A stretch of 64,000 bases of DNA, from positions 62,001-126,000 of the forward strand of contig NZ_CP076060.1 in the NCBI RefSeq assembly GCF_018729255.1, in the 5' to 3' direction. This stretch comes from Cupriavidus sp. EM10. Its GTDB lineage: Bacteria > Pseudomonadota > Gammaproteobacteria > Burkholderiales > Burkholderiaceae. A model generated the notes under the pieces. The model searched no databases and was not told the origin of the DNA. It saw nothing but the letters and a program-made list of their open reading frames with translations. Position 1 is the stretch's first letter; the number at the start of each line of letters is the position of its first letter. Both the position numbers and the translations under genes were made by a program. Positions 9,734 to 18,950 of the stretch are shown here, piece after piece.

Positions 9734-9763
9734 CGTGGCCTGCCCACAGGAGGTGTCCTAGCC

Positions 9764-12421
9764 GTGCCGTTGCAGTCGTCGCTGCCCTTCGATGGATCGG
9801 ATGGATCGGATGCACCGTCCGCGGCGGCTGTCCTGGCGGGCCGTCTGGCGCTGCCTGTGCCCGACGGCCATCGCGACGAACTGCGCTTGCCCGACGGCAC
9901 GCTGCGCGAACCTTGGGCACGCTTTTTCGGCATCCTGGGCGACCTGCGTCCCGGCGCGCTGAATGCGCATGCGGCGGCCGTGTCGCGCCAGATCCGCGAC
10001 AACGGCGTCACGTACAACGTCTACGCCGACCAGGGCGGCGCGCGGGCGTGGCAGCTCGAAGTCTTCCCGTTCCTGGTGTCGGAGGCCGACTGGGCCGTGA
10101 TCGAGGCCGGCGTGATCCAGCGCGCCACGCTGGCCAACGCGATGATGGCCGACATCTACGGCAGGCAGACGCTGCTGCGGCGCGGGCTGCTGCCGCCGGG
10201 GCTGGTCTTCGGCCATCCGGGCTACCTGCGGCCACTCAAGGGCTACCAGCCCCCGGGCGGCAGCTTCCTGCAGACGATGGCGGTGGACCTGGTGCACACC
10301 GACAACGGCTGGACCGTGATCGCGCACCGCACCGAGACGCCTTCGGGCATGGGCTACGCGCTGGAGAACCGGCTCATCATCTCGGGCCAGTACGCCGAGG
10401 CGTTCCGCGACCTGCGCGTGCGGCGCCTGCCGCCCGCCTTCGCGCAGCTGATCTCGACGCTCGCGCATGCGTCGCCGGCCGCTTCGGCGGAAGAGGGCGC
10501 CGGCGCTGCAGCGGCCGGCACCGGGCGGCAGATCGTGCTGCTGTCGCCGGGGCCGTTCAACGAGACCTACTTCGAGCACACGTTCCTGGCGCGCTACCTG
10601 GGCATCACGCTGGTCGAGGGCAAGGACCTGACCGTGCGCAACGACGTGGTCTACCTGAAGACCTTCGGCGGGCTGGAGCGCGTGGACGTGATCCTGCGCC
10701 GCCTTGACGACGTGTTCTGCGATCCGCTGGAGCTGCGCAGCGATTCGATGCTGGGCGTGCCGGGGCTGCTTGAGGCGATGCGCGCGGGCCATGTCGTGGT
10801 GTCGAACGTGCCCGGGTCGGGCTTTCTGGAGTCGCCTGCGCTACATGGCTTCCTGCCCGGCATCGCGCGGGCCTTGCTTGACGAGCCGCTGGCGCTGCCG
10901 TCGGTGATGAGCTGGTGGTGCGGCGAGGCCGCCGCGCAGGAAGAGGCGCTGCGGCTGCTGGATCAGGCGTTTGTGATGCCCACCTATCCGCGCACGCCCG
11001 CCGATGCCTCGCTGGGCATGGAGCGGGGTTTGCAGCCGCTCGAAGCATGGCGCGCCCGCATCGCAGAAACGCCAGATCGCTTCACCCTGCAGGCGCCGTT
11101 GCCGCTTTCGCACACGCCGTGCTGGGAGCCCGACGGCCATGGCGGCGGACGGATCGGGTCGCGCGCGGCCATGATGCGCGTGTTTGCGGTGGCCGATGGC
11201 AATGGCGGCTGGCAGGTCATGCCGGGCGGCTTCACGCGGCTGGCGCCGCCGAAGCTCGAAGCGGTATCGATGCAACTGGGCGGCACCAGTGCCGACACGT
11301 GGGTGCTGTCCGACCAGCCCGCGCAGGGGCTGATGCCGTTGCCGCGCGCCGCGCGCACCGGCCTGCCGACGCTGAGCACGCCCGCCGTCACGCGGCCGCT
11401 GGCGGTATCGAGCCGCGCCGCCGAGAACCTGTACTGGGCCGGCCGCTATGCCGAACGCGCCGAGAACGTGGTGCGCGTGTGCCGCCAGATCCTGGGCTCG
11501 ATCGAATCGAACGACGAGACCGACGACGGCACGCTGAACATGCTGCATCAGCTGGCCCAGTGGTTCGGGCTGGTGGCGCCGCAGACCCCGTCGCCGCAGG
11601 CATCGCTGCGCGTGTTCGAGCGCAGCCTGGTATCGGCGCTGGTCGATCCGCGCGCCACCAGCGGGCTCATGCCGACGCTGGCCAGCCACGCGGCGGCGGC
11701 CAACGAGATCCGCAACCGCCTGTCGAACGATCACTGGCGCACGATCCTTGCCGCCCGCAACGATTTCCAGGACGCGATGGCCGACGCCGCCTGCCCGGCG
11801 GGCACCGCGGGGCATGGCGAAGGCGCCTACGACCGGTCCAGGGTGCTGGGCGCGCTGGAACACCTGTCGATGCAGTTGGGCGCGATCAGCGGCGCGCAGG
11901 GCGACCGCATGACGCGCGACGAGGCGTGGCGGCTGGTCTTTATCGGCCGACATATCGAACGGCTCGGCACGCTGGCGCTGTTCCTGGAAGTGGCCGAGGG
12001 CAGCGGCGCGCTGGCGTCGCGCAGCGGCTTCGACCTGTTGCTGCACCTGTTCGACAGCACGCTGACGTACCGCTCGCTGTTTCCGGGGCGCACCGACGTG
12101 GCAGCCCTGGTCGACCTGCTGGTGCTGGAGCCGACCAATCCGCGTGGCCTCTACGGCGTGCTCGACCGGCTGCGCGAAAAGCTCGCGCAACTGCCCACCG
12201 GCGCCACGGCCCAGGCGCGCGTGCCGCTGGCCGAACTGCTGCCGCCGGCCAGCGCGCTGCCGTCGCGTTCGCTGCTGTGCGAGCGCGATGCGCACGGGCG
12301 TCACCCCCGGCTGGCGGCGCTGTGCGACCAGCTGGGCGCGCGCATGGCCAAGCTGTCCGACGAGATCGGCGGCCGCTACTTCAGCCATGCCGGCGTGGCC
12401 CCGGAGACCGACCTGCCATGA
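9764..12421 (+). CDS. Circularly permuted ATP-grasp / alpha-E domain fusion protein
   Basis: An 885-residue protein from GTG 9764, preceded by a strong AGGAGGTG ribosome site. The first ~480 residues are a circularly permuted ATP-grasp ligase (DUF404/DUF407 type: WARFFGIL, RQIRDNGVTYNVYAD, HRTETPSGMGYALENR, GPFNETYFEHTFLA, VVVSNVPGSGFLESP). The last ~340 are an alpha-E domain (DUF403: VSSRAAENLYWAGRYAERAE, RHIERLGTLALF). The two are often separate neighbouring genes; here they are fused. ATP-grasp enzymes join a carboxylate to an amine using ATP, so a peptide or amide ligase role is expected. The TGA overlaps the next ATG, showing tight coupling to the second transglutaminase. Confidence 0.9.
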   Translation: MPLQSSLPFDGSDGSDAPSAAAVLAGRLALPVPDGHRDELRLPDGTLREPWARFFGILGDLRPGALNAHAAAVSRQIRDNGVTYNVYADQGGARAWQLEVFPFLVSEADWAVIEAGVIQRATLANAMMADIYGRQTLLRRGLLPPGLVFGHPGYLRPLKGYQPPGGSFLQTMAVDLVHTDNGWTVIAHRTETPSGMGYALENRLIISGQYAEAFRDLRVRRLPPAFAQLISTLAHASPAASAEEGAGAAAAGTGRQIVLLSPGPFNETYFEHTFLARYLGITLVEGKDLTVRNDVVYLKTFGGLERVDVILRRLDDVFCDPLELRSDSMLGVPGLLEAMRAGHVVVSNVPGSGFLESPALHGFLPGIARALLDEPLALPSVMSWWCGEAAAQEEALRLLDQAFVMPTYPRTPADASLGMERGLQPLEAWRARIAETPDRFTLQAPLPLSHTPCWEPDGHGGGRIGSRAAMMRVFAVADGNGGWQVMPGGFTRLAPPKLEAVSMQLGGTSADTWVLSDQPAQGLMPLPRAARTGLPTLSTPAVTRPLAVSSRAAENLYWAGRYAERAENVVRVCRQILGSIESNDETDDGTLNMLHQLAQWFGLVAPQTPSPQASLRVFERSLVSALVDPRATSGLMPTLASHAAAANEIRNRLSNDHWRTILAARNDFQDAMADAACPAGTAGHGEGAYDRSRVLGALEHLSMQLGAISGAQGDRMTRDEAWRLVFIGRHIERLGTLALFLEVAEGSGALASRSGFDLLLHLFDSTLTYRSLFPGRTDVAALVDLLVLEPTNPRGLYGVLDRLREKLAQLPTGATAQARVPLAELLPPASALPSRSLLCERDAHGRHPRLAALCDQLGARMAKLSDEIGGRYFSHAGVAPETDLP

Positions 12422-13338
12422 GCGCTGCCGTGCCAGATGGGGAAGAACCTGGCGAAACCGCCACGCTCGACGTGCACCACGTCACCACGTACCAGTACGA
12501 GTGGCCGGTCGAACATGCCCAGCAGCGCGCGGTGGTGACGCCGCCGTCGTACCCGTGGCAGGCCGTGGGCGCGCATCGTACCGACGTCGACCCGGCGCCG
12601 TCGCACCAGCACATGCGCACCGACGCGTTCGGCAACAACGTGCTGCACTTCATGCTCGACGTGCCGCACGAGTCGATGCGGCTGACCACCTGCAGCACCG
12701 TCACGCTGACGCCGCGCTGGGCCACGTTCGACGCCGCGCGCAGCACGCCATGGGAAGCGGCTGCCGAGATGCTGCGCTATCGCGCCGGCCAGCCTTTCCA
12801 TCCGGAGACCGAGTTCGTCTACGCGTCGCCCAACGTGGCGCTGGACCCCGGCCTGCGCGACTACGCGCTGCAGAGCTTCGGCCCGGGCGTCACCGTGGCC
12901 GCCGGGGCCATCGACCTGATGCATCGCATCCACGCCGATTTCGAATATCACAGCGAAATCACCGAGGTGCATACCCCTGCCGTGGAGGCGTTCGCGCTGC
13001 GCAGCGGCGTCTGCCAGGACTTCGCGCAGGTGATGATCGGCTGCCTGCGTGCCATCGGCCTGGCCGCGCGCTATGTCAGCGGCTACCTCTGCACCGATCC
13101 CCCGCCCGGAGAACCACGCCTGCTGGGCGCCGACGCCTCGCACGCCTGGGCCGGCGTCTGGTGCCCCGCCAACGGCTGGATCGACCTCGACCCCACCAAT
13201 GACTTGCTGGCCGACACGCGCCACGTCACCCTGGCCATCGCGCGCGATTACAGCGATGTGCCGCTGCTGCACGGCGTGATCGTCGGCGGCGGGGCGCATA
13301 CGGTGGAGGTGGAGGTCAGCGTGGTGCCGGTGATCTAG
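12418..13338 (+). CDS. Transglutaminase-like cysteine protease-fold protein
   Basis: A 306-residue protein whose ATG overlaps the stop of the ATP-grasp/alpha-E gene (ATGA). It has the bacterial transglutaminase N-terminal beta domain (VHHVTTYQYEWPVEHAQQRA) and a transglutaminase core with Cys in RSGVCQDFAQVMIG, His in ASHAWAGVWCP and Asp in WIDLDPTND. No signal peptide is seen, so it should act in the cytoplasm on the same substrate as the two upstream proteins. Members of this family can be proteases, amidases or crosslinkers; which applies here cannot be told from sequence. It is the last gene before the next intergenic region. Confidence 0.92.
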   Translation: MSAAVPDGEEPGETATLDVHHVTTYQYEWPVEHAQQRAVVTPPSYPWQAVGAHRTDVDPAPSHQHMRTDAFGNNVLHFMLDVPHESMRLTTCSTVTLTPRWATFDAARSTPWEAAAEMLRYRAGQPFHPETEFVYASPNVALDPGLRDYALQSFGPGVTVAAGAIDLMHRIHADFEYHSEITEVHTPAVEAFALRSGVCQDFAQVMIGCLRAIGLAARYVSGYLCTDPPPGEPRLLGADASHAWAGVWCPANGWIDLDPTNDLLADTRHVTLAIARDYSDVPLLHGVIVGGGAHTVEVEVSVVPVI

Positions 13339-13455
13339 GCGAACGGCTATGGATCACGCTGCGTCGCGCCATGCGTGACCCGATGCTGGCGCTTCGCCCA
13401 GTGTGACCGGCCCTGCGCAGCCCGCGCCCACGTGGATCAGCGCGGACCCATCCGA

Positions 13456-13499
13456 TTCCATGTCCCCGCAAGACGTTCTCTGGAAGCATGGCCCTTGCC
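13456..13499 (+). promoter_or_regulatory. Conserved upstream element, sigma-54-like, before second head-repeat gene
   Basis: Matches the block at 4262-4305 with identical spacing: TTCCATG at 13456 and TCTGGAAGCATGG, then CTTGC, ending about 70 bases before ATG 13569. The AGCATGG-N3-CTTGC part resembles a -24/-12 promoter with one mismatch in the GG. The shared element implies that head-repeat gene 1 and the pair of genes 2 and 3 are co-regulated. Confidence 0.45.
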
Positions 13500-13568
13500 A
13501 TGGGCGATGCCACGAAGCGTTGCATCGCGACCCATCGGCATTCCTTCAAATCGGTAGGGAGCAGGGCA

Positions 13569-14768
13569 ATGACACAGGACAAAGCAAACCAGGACAACGT
13601 TGATGTGGTCGCCGCCGATGCGGGCAGCAATCTGACGCAGGTGGGCATCACGTACTTCCGCGCGAACAGCAACCAGAGCGATGCCAGCGCTACCGGCACC
13701 AACACGCTGGCCATCGGCCCGCGCGCGACGTCGTCCACCGGCGACGGCAATGTGGCCATCGGCGCTGGCGCGCGCGCCATCGGCAGTTCGGGCACGCTGG
13801 CGATCGGCGTCGAGACCGAGGCCTCGGGTGTGTACGCGATGACGATTGGCAGCAATTCCAAGGCCACGTCGAACCGCGCGCAGGCGTGGGGCGCCGAGGC
13901 GCGTGCGATTGCCGACAACGCCATCGCCATCGGCTACCTCAGCACGGCAATGGGCACGCGCAGCGTGGCGCTGGGCGAACGCAGCACCGCCGATCTCGAC
14001 GACGTGATCTCCGTCGGCCATGCCTCGCTGAAGCGCACCATCATCAACGTGGCGGCCGGGCAGGTTGCCGAGGCCAGCACCGATGCCGTCAACGGCAGCC
14101 AGCTGCACACCATCAACCAGGAGATCAAGGCCGTGGCCGGTTCGGTCGCCGACCTGACCAACGGCAACAACGGCATCAAGTACTTCCACGCCAACAGCAC
14201 GGCTGCGGATGGCGTGGCCACTGGCAACAACGCCATCGTGATCGGGCCGTACACGCAGGCGTCGGGCAGCGGCAACTTGGCGATTGGCGCCGAGGCATCG
14301 TCCACGGGCGGCAATGGCTCGATTGCCGTCGGCAATGGCGCCACCAGCGCCGGCAACTGGGCGCAGGCATATGGCACACGTGCGCTGGCCGTCGGCGTGG
14401 CCGATGTGGCGATGGGCATCAACTCGCAGGCCAGCGGCGGCGGCACGGCGGCACTGGCGATCGGATCGAACGCCACGGCATCGGCCAGCGGCGGCGTGGC
14501 ATTGGGCCGCTACGCCAACGCCACGGCGCCGGACAGCGTGGCCGTGGGGCACAACAGCGTGGCGAGCCGCGCGACGACGTTCTCGGTGGGCAGCAACGCC
14601 GTGCAGCGCCAGATCGTCAACGTGGCGGCCGGCACGGTGTCGAGCGACGCGGTCACCGTCGGCCAGCTTACGAGCGAGGTCGAGCGGCTCAATGCCGCCC
14701 TGACCGAACGCGACCGCCAGCTGGACAGCCTGTCGGCTCGCATCGCCGCCATCGAGGCCGTCCTCTGA
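13569..14768 (+). CDS. Anchor-less YadA-head (Hep_Hag) repeat protein 2
   Basis: A 399-residue paralogue of the proteins at 4371 and 14790. The start MTQDKANQDN follows GGGAGCAGGG. It contains two head modules, each opening with a KYF-like motif (ITYFRANSNQSDASATG and IKYFHANSTAADGVATG) followed by rows of AIGxxAxA repeats, a YadA-type neck (TIINVAAG, then STDAVNGSQLHTINQ) and a short coiled-coil end (LTERDRQLDSLSARIAAIEA). There is no signal peptide and no outer-membrane anchor. It probably forms a trimeric fibre-like rod. It lies directly after the transglutaminase cluster and 21 bases before the third paralogue, with which it forms an operon. Confidence 0.85.
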   Translation: MTQDKANQDNVDVVAADAGSNLTQVGITYFRANSNQSDASATGTNTLAIGPRATSSTGDGNVAIGAGARAIGSSGTLAIGVETEASGVYAMTIGSNSKATSNRAQAWGAEARAIADNAIAIGYLSTAMGTRSVALGERSTADLDDVISVGHASLKRTIINVAAGQVAEASTDAVNGSQLHTINQEIKAVAGSVADLTNGNNGIKYFHANSTAADGVATGNNAIVIGPYTQASGSGNLAIGAEASSTGGNGSIAVGNGATSAGNWAQAYGTRALAVGVADVAMGINSQASGGGTAALAIGSNATASASGGVALGRYANATAPDSVAVGHNSVASRATTFSVGSNAVQRQIVNVAAGTVSSDAVTVGQLTSEVERLNAALTERDRQLDSLSARIAAIEAVL

Positions 14769-14789
14769 CCATCCCCTGGGAGCCGCGAG

Positions 14790-17321
14790 ATGACACAAGA
14801 CGAACTGAACGCGTCCGCCGGGATGGTGCCGGCCGATGATCCCGGACCCGGGGCATCGGGCGAGGGCGATCCGCTGACGAAGGTCGGCATCAAGTATTTC
14901 TGGGCCAACAGCACCCAGACTGACGGCAATGCGACCGGCGACAATACCGTGGCCATCGGGCCGCGTGCGCTGGCATCGACCGGCCCGGGCAATGTCGCGA
15001 TGGGCGACGGTGCCCGCGCCATCGGCGCCTACGGCGTGCTGGCCTTCGGCACGAACGCCGAGGCGTCGGGCATGTACGCGCAGGCCATCGGCGGTACGGC
15101 CAAGGCATCGGCAGACCGGGCGCTGGCCTACGGCACCGATGCGAGCGCCAACGCAGAAGGGGCCGTCGCCATCGGCAACCTTGCCTCGGCCACGGCCACC
15201 CGCAGCGTGGCGCTGGGCGAGCGCAGCCTGGCGGACCGCAACGACAGCGTGTCGGTGGGCAATGGTTCGCTCAAGCGCGCCATCGTCAACGTGGCGGCGG
15301 GCCAGGTGACGGAGACCAGCACCGACGCTGTCAACGGCAGCCAGCTGCAGGCCACCAACGAGCAGGTCGCGGCGGTGGCGGACAGCGTGGCCGGGCTGGA
15401 AAACGGCACGCGGAGCGTCAAGTACTTCCACACCAACAGCACGCTGGCCGATGGCACGGCGACCGGCGTCAACGCCGTGGCGGTTGGCGCGATGGCGAAG
15501 TCCACCGGCAGCGGCAACGTGGCCATTGGCTCGGAGGCTTCGGCCACCGGGCCGCACAATTCCATTGCGCTGGGCAACGGCGCCAACAGCGCGGCCTACT
15601 GGGCGCAGGCCATTGGCACGCTGTCCCTGGCGGCGAGCGTGGGCGATGTGGCCGTGGGCGTGAACGCGCAGGCCAGCGGCGGCGGCACGGCGGCACTGGC
15701 AGTGGGCACCAACGCCACGGCATCGGCGGCGGGCTCGGCGGCGTTCGGCCGCTACGCGAAGGCGTCGGCCGCCGACAGCGTCGCCATCGGGCAAAGCAGC
15801 CTGGCCGACCGCGCGGGTACGGTATCGGTGGGCACGCAGTCCAAGCCGCGCCGCATCGTCAACGTGAAGGCGGGCGAACTCGACGCCGACGCCGCCACGG
15901 TGGGCCAGCTGAAGGAAGCCGGCCTCCGCATCAACGCGGCCGGCGAGGTGGCCAACGGCTTCGTGACGTACGACGATGCCTCGCGGTCTCGCGTGACGCT
16001 GCAAGACAGCACGCTGACCGGGCTGGCGGCGGGTGCCGTCGTGGAAGCCAGCGCCGACGCGGTAACCGGCGCGCAGCTCTTCGCCACCAACCAGGAGCTG
16101 GATGCCACGCGCGTGGCCCTGGCGCAGCTGGGGCTGACGGTGGCCGGCATCACCGATGGTGCCGACAGCGTCAAGTACGTCCACGTGACGTCCAGCGGGC
16201 CGGATTCCACGGCCGACGGCAGCAATTCGGTGGCGATCGGCCCCAGCGCCAGCGCCGGCAACACGGGCTCGGTGGCCTTGGGCGATGGGGCAGCGTCGAG
16301 CGGCGCGGGCGGGGTAGCGCTCGGGGCGGACGCAAACGCCACGGGTTCGTACACCGTCGCGCTGGGGCAGGGCAGCATCGCCGACCGGCCCAACACCGTG
16401 TCGGTGGGATCGACCGAGCTGCGGCGCCGGATCGTCAACGTCGAGGCGGGCGTGGCCGACAACGACGCCGTCAACATCGGCCAACTGCGCGATGCGGGCC
16501 TGGACATCGGCGCCGCCGGAGGCGTTGCCAACGCGTTCATCGCCTACGACGATACGTCGAAGGCGCGCGCGACGCTCAGCAACACGCGGCTGACCGGCCT
16601 GGCCGCCGGTGAAGTCGCCGCACAGAGTGCGGATGCGGTGACCGGCGCGCAGCTGTTCGCCACCGATGCCAACGTGGCCCGCAATGCCAACGACATCGCG
16701 CAGCTGGCCGACACGGTCGCCGGCATCGCAACCGGCGGCGGCGCGGACCTCAAGTACCTGCAGGTGAAGGCCACGGTCGGCGGGGCATCGGCGCAGGGCA
16801 ACAACTCCATCGCCATCGGCCCGCTGGCCTCGGCCAAGGGCGCCAGCAGCATCGTGATCGGCGATGGCGCCGTGCTGGCCAGCAGTGGCGCCGCCATCGT
16901 GGTAGGTCGCAGTGCAAGGGTGGAAACCGGCTCCGGTGGCGAGGGAGCGATTGCCGTGGGCAACGCCGCCTATGGCTCTGGCAATAACGCGGTGGCGATT
17001 GGGGCGTCGGCGTCGGCGAAGGCGGATAGCGTTGCCATCGGCGCCGTGGCGGTGGTGTCGGGTACCACGGGCGTGGCGGTAGGCAATGCCGCGTCGGTTT
17101 CGGTGGCCAATGGCGTGGCGATCGGCGCGGCGGCGTTGTGCGACCGTGCCAAGTCGGTGTCCGTCGGTAACGCCACCCTGCAGCGCCAGATCATCAACGT
17201 GGCGGCGGGCACGTCATCGACCGATGCGGTCAACGTGGCCCAGCTTACGTCGGCGCTGGCCGAGCGCGACGCCCTGCTGGCCAGCCTGCAGGCGCGCCTG
17301 GCCGCGCTGGAGAATGCCTGA
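14790..17321 (+). CDS. Anchor-less YadA-head (Hep_Hag) repeat protein 3, four modules
   Basis: The largest paralogue, 843 residues, beginning MTQDELNASAG. Four head modules can be seen, opening near 14889 (IKYFWANSTQTDGNATG), 15418 (VKYFHTNSTLADGTATG), 16170 (VKYVHVTSSGPDSTADG) and 16749 (LKYLQVKATVGGASAQG). Necks of the form IVNVxAG...DA...QL separate them (PRRIVNVKAGELDADAATVG, RRRIVNVEAGVADNDAVNIG). The end is a short heptad tail (ALAERDALLASLQARLAALE). Like its paralogues it lacks an export signal and an anchor. Modules 2-3 and 3-4 are joined by a further repeated block (AYDD or TYDD, LTGLAAG, SADAVTGAQLFAT), evidence of internal duplication. The function is unknown. Confidence 0.85.
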   Translation: MTQDELNASAGMVPADDPGPGASGEGDPLTKVGIKYFWANSTQTDGNATGDNTVAIGPRALASTGPGNVAMGDGARAIGAYGVLAFGTNAEASGMYAQAIGGTAKASADRALAYGTDASANAEGAVAIGNLASATATRSVALGERSLADRNDSVSVGNGSLKRAIVNVAAGQVTETSTDAVNGSQLQATNEQVAAVADSVAGLENGTRSVKYFHTNSTLADGTATGVNAVAVGAMAKSTGSGNVAIGSEASATGPHNSIALGNGANSAAYWAQAIGTLSLAASVGDVAVGVNAQASGGGTAALAVGTNATASAAGSAAFGRYAKASAADSVAIGQSSLADRAGTVSVGTQSKPRRIVNVKAGELDADAATVGQLKEAGLRINAAGEVANGFVTYDDASRSRVTLQDSTLTGLAAGAVVEASADAVTGAQLFATNQELDATRVALAQLGLTVAGITDGADSVKYVHVTSSGPDSTADGSNSVAIGPSASAGNTGSVALGDGAASSGAGGVALGADANATGSYTVALGQGSIADRPNTVSVGSTELRRRIVNVEAGVADNDAVNIGQLRDAGLDIGAAGGVANAFIAYDDTSKARATLSNTRLTGLAAGEVAAQSADAVTGAQLFATDANVARNANDIAQLADTVAGIATGGGADLKYLQVKATVGGASAQGNNSIAIGPLASAKGASSIVIGDGAVLASSGAAIVVGRSARVETGSGGEGAIAVGNAAYGSGNNAVAIGASASAKADSVAIGAVAVVSGTTGVAVGNAASVSVANGVAIGAAALCDRAKSVSVGNATLQRQIINVAAGTSSTDAVNVAQLTSALAERDALLASLQARLAALENA

Positions 17322-17343
17322 GCCCTGACGGAACCCTGAAGGC

Positions 17344-17387
17344 ACAAAAAAAACCGGCCGCGTGCGCACGCGGCCGGTTTTGTTACG
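17344..17387. terminator. Bidirectional intrinsic terminator
   Basis: A perfect palindrome at 17351-17380 (arm AAACCGGCCGCGTGC) is preceded by A-rich sequence and followed by TTTTGTT. It serves both the head-repeat operon on the plus strand and gatB on the minus strand, which converge here. Confidence 0.85.
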
Positions 17388-17407
17388 AAAGATGCCGGGG
17401 CGGCGGA

Positions 17408-18862
17408 TCAGCCCAGCTTCTTCTTCAGCAGTTCGTTGACCTGGGCGGGGTTGCCCTTGCCCTTGGTGGCCTTCATCGCCTGGCCCACCAGCGCGTTGAA
17501 CGCCTTTTCCTTGCCGGCGCGGTATTCCTCGACCGACTTGGCGTTGGCGGCCAGCACGTCGTCGATGATCTTTTCCAGCTCGCCCGTGTCGGACATCTGC
17601 TTCAGGCCCTTGGCGGCGATGATCGCATCGGCGTCGCCGTCCGATTCGCCGGCCCACATCGCCGGGAACACATCCTTCTTGGCCGTGTTGTTCGACACCG
17701 TGCCATCGGCAATGCGCGATAGCAGTTTCGCCAATTGTGCCGGGCGCACCGGCGCCTGATCGATGGCGATGCCGTCGCGGTTCAGTTGCGATGCCACGTC
17801 GCCCATCAGCCAGTTGGCGGCGGGCTTGGCGCTGGCGGCGCCTGCTTCCTTGACCACGGCCTCGTAGTAGCTGGCCAGCGACTTGGTGGCGGTGATGGTG
17901 CTGGCGTCGTAGGCCGACAGGCCGTATTGCGAGACGAAGCGCGCCTGCATCGCGGCCGGTAGCTCGGGCAGCGCGCCCTTGACGCGCTCGATCCACGCGG
18001 CGTCGATTTCCAGCGGCATCAGGTCCGGATCGGGGAAGTAGCGGTAGTCGTGCGCGTCTTCCTTGGTGCGCATCGCGCGGGTCTCGCCGGTGTCCGGGTC
18101 GAACAGCACCGTGGCCTGGACGATCTCGCGGCCGTCCTCGATTTCAGCAATCTGCCATTGCACTTCGTAGTCGATGGCCTGTTGCAGGAAGCGGAACGAG
18201 TTCAGGTTCTTGATCTCGCGGCGGGTGCCGAACTTTTCCTGGCCCACCGGGCGCACCGACACGTTGGCGTCGCAGCGGAAGCTGCCTTCCTGCATGTTGC
18301 CGTCGCAGATGCCCAGCCACACCACCAGCGAGTGCAGCGCCTTGGCATAGGCCACGGCTTCGGCGGAGCTGCGCATGTCGGGCTCGGTCACGATTTCCAG
18401 CAGCGGCGTGCCGGCACGGTTCAGGTCGATGCCGGTCATGCCCGCGAAGTCCTCGTGCAGCGATTTGCCGGCGTCTTCTTCCAGGTGGGCGCGCGTCAGG
18501 TTGATGGTCTTCTCGTAGACGCCCTGCTTGCCTTCCACCTGCACGGTGATCTGGCCGCCCTGCACCACCGGAATCTCGTACTGGCTGATCTGGTAGCCCT
18601 TGGGCAGGTCGGGGTAGAAGTAATTTTTGCGCGCGAAGATGCTGCGCGGCGCGATCTTTGCGTCGATCGACAGCCCGAACTGGATGGCGCGCTCGACGGC
18701 ACCCTTGTTCAGCACCGGCAGCACGCCGGGCAGCGCCAGGTCCACGGGCGAAGCCTGCGTGTTGGGCTCGGCCCCGAACGCGGTGGAGGTGCCGGAGAAA
18801 ATCTTGGAGGCCGTGGAGAGCTGTGCATGCGTCTCCAGGCCGATCACCACTTCCCATTGCAT
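17408..18862 (-). CDS. gatB: GatB, Asp/Glu-tRNA amidotransferase subunit B
   Basis: GatB is the tRNA-binding kinase subunit of GatCAB, which converts misacylated Glu-tRNA(Gln) and/or Asp-tRNA(Asn) to the amide form. The protein is 484 residues, the usual length. It starts [20 protein letters not shown], carries the GatB catalytic core ([54 protein letters not shown]) and ends with the YqeY-like tail ([16 protein letters not shown]). It is separated from gatC-gatA by two other genes on the same strand, whereas many genomes have gatCAB contiguous. Transcription ends at the palindromic terminator just beyond its stop. Confidence 0.97.
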   Translation of the reverse strand: MQWEVVIGLETHAQLSTASKIFSGTSTAFGAEPNTQASPVDLALPGVLPVLNKGAVERAIQFGLSIDAKIAPRSIFARKNYFYPDLPKGYQISQYEIPVVQGGQITVQVEGKQGVYEKTINLTRAHLEEDAGKSLHEDFAGMTGIDLNRAGTPLLEIVTEPDMRSSAEAVAYAKALHSLVVWLGICDGNMQEGSFRCDANVSVRPVGQEKFGTRREIKNLNSFRFLQQAIDYEVQWQIAEIEDGREIVQATVLFDPDTGETRAMRTKEDAHDYRYFPDPDLMPLEIDAAWIERVKGALPELPAAMQARFVSQYGLSAYDASTITATKSLASYYEAVVKEAGAASAKPAANWLMGDVASQLNRDGIAIDQAPVRPAQLAKLLSRIADGTVSNNTAKKDVFPAMWAGESDGDADAIIAAKGLKQMSDTGELEKIIDDVLAANAKSVEEYRAGKEKAFNALVGQAMKATKGKGNPAQVNELLKKKLG

Positions 18863-18950
18863 GGCGGTTTTCCTAATCTGAGTGCTTTTCTGTAGATGTT
18901 GGTTCGGTGGCCGAATTCCAGGCCCTGCGTTGCCACTGTTTTCAGTGTCG

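Noticed and set aside
13437..16484. A 1015-codon minus-strand open frame opposite head-repeat genes 2 and 3
   Set aside because: Its periodic look (repeated AHRHxxxxxGxxR patterns) is just the reverse complement of the head repeats; the plus-strand frames have ribosome sites and family motifs.
4371..17321. Prophage tail-fibre origin for the head-repeat proteins
   Set aside because: Head repeats do occur in phage fibres, but no phage structural, lysis or integrase genes and no attachment sites are seen around them.
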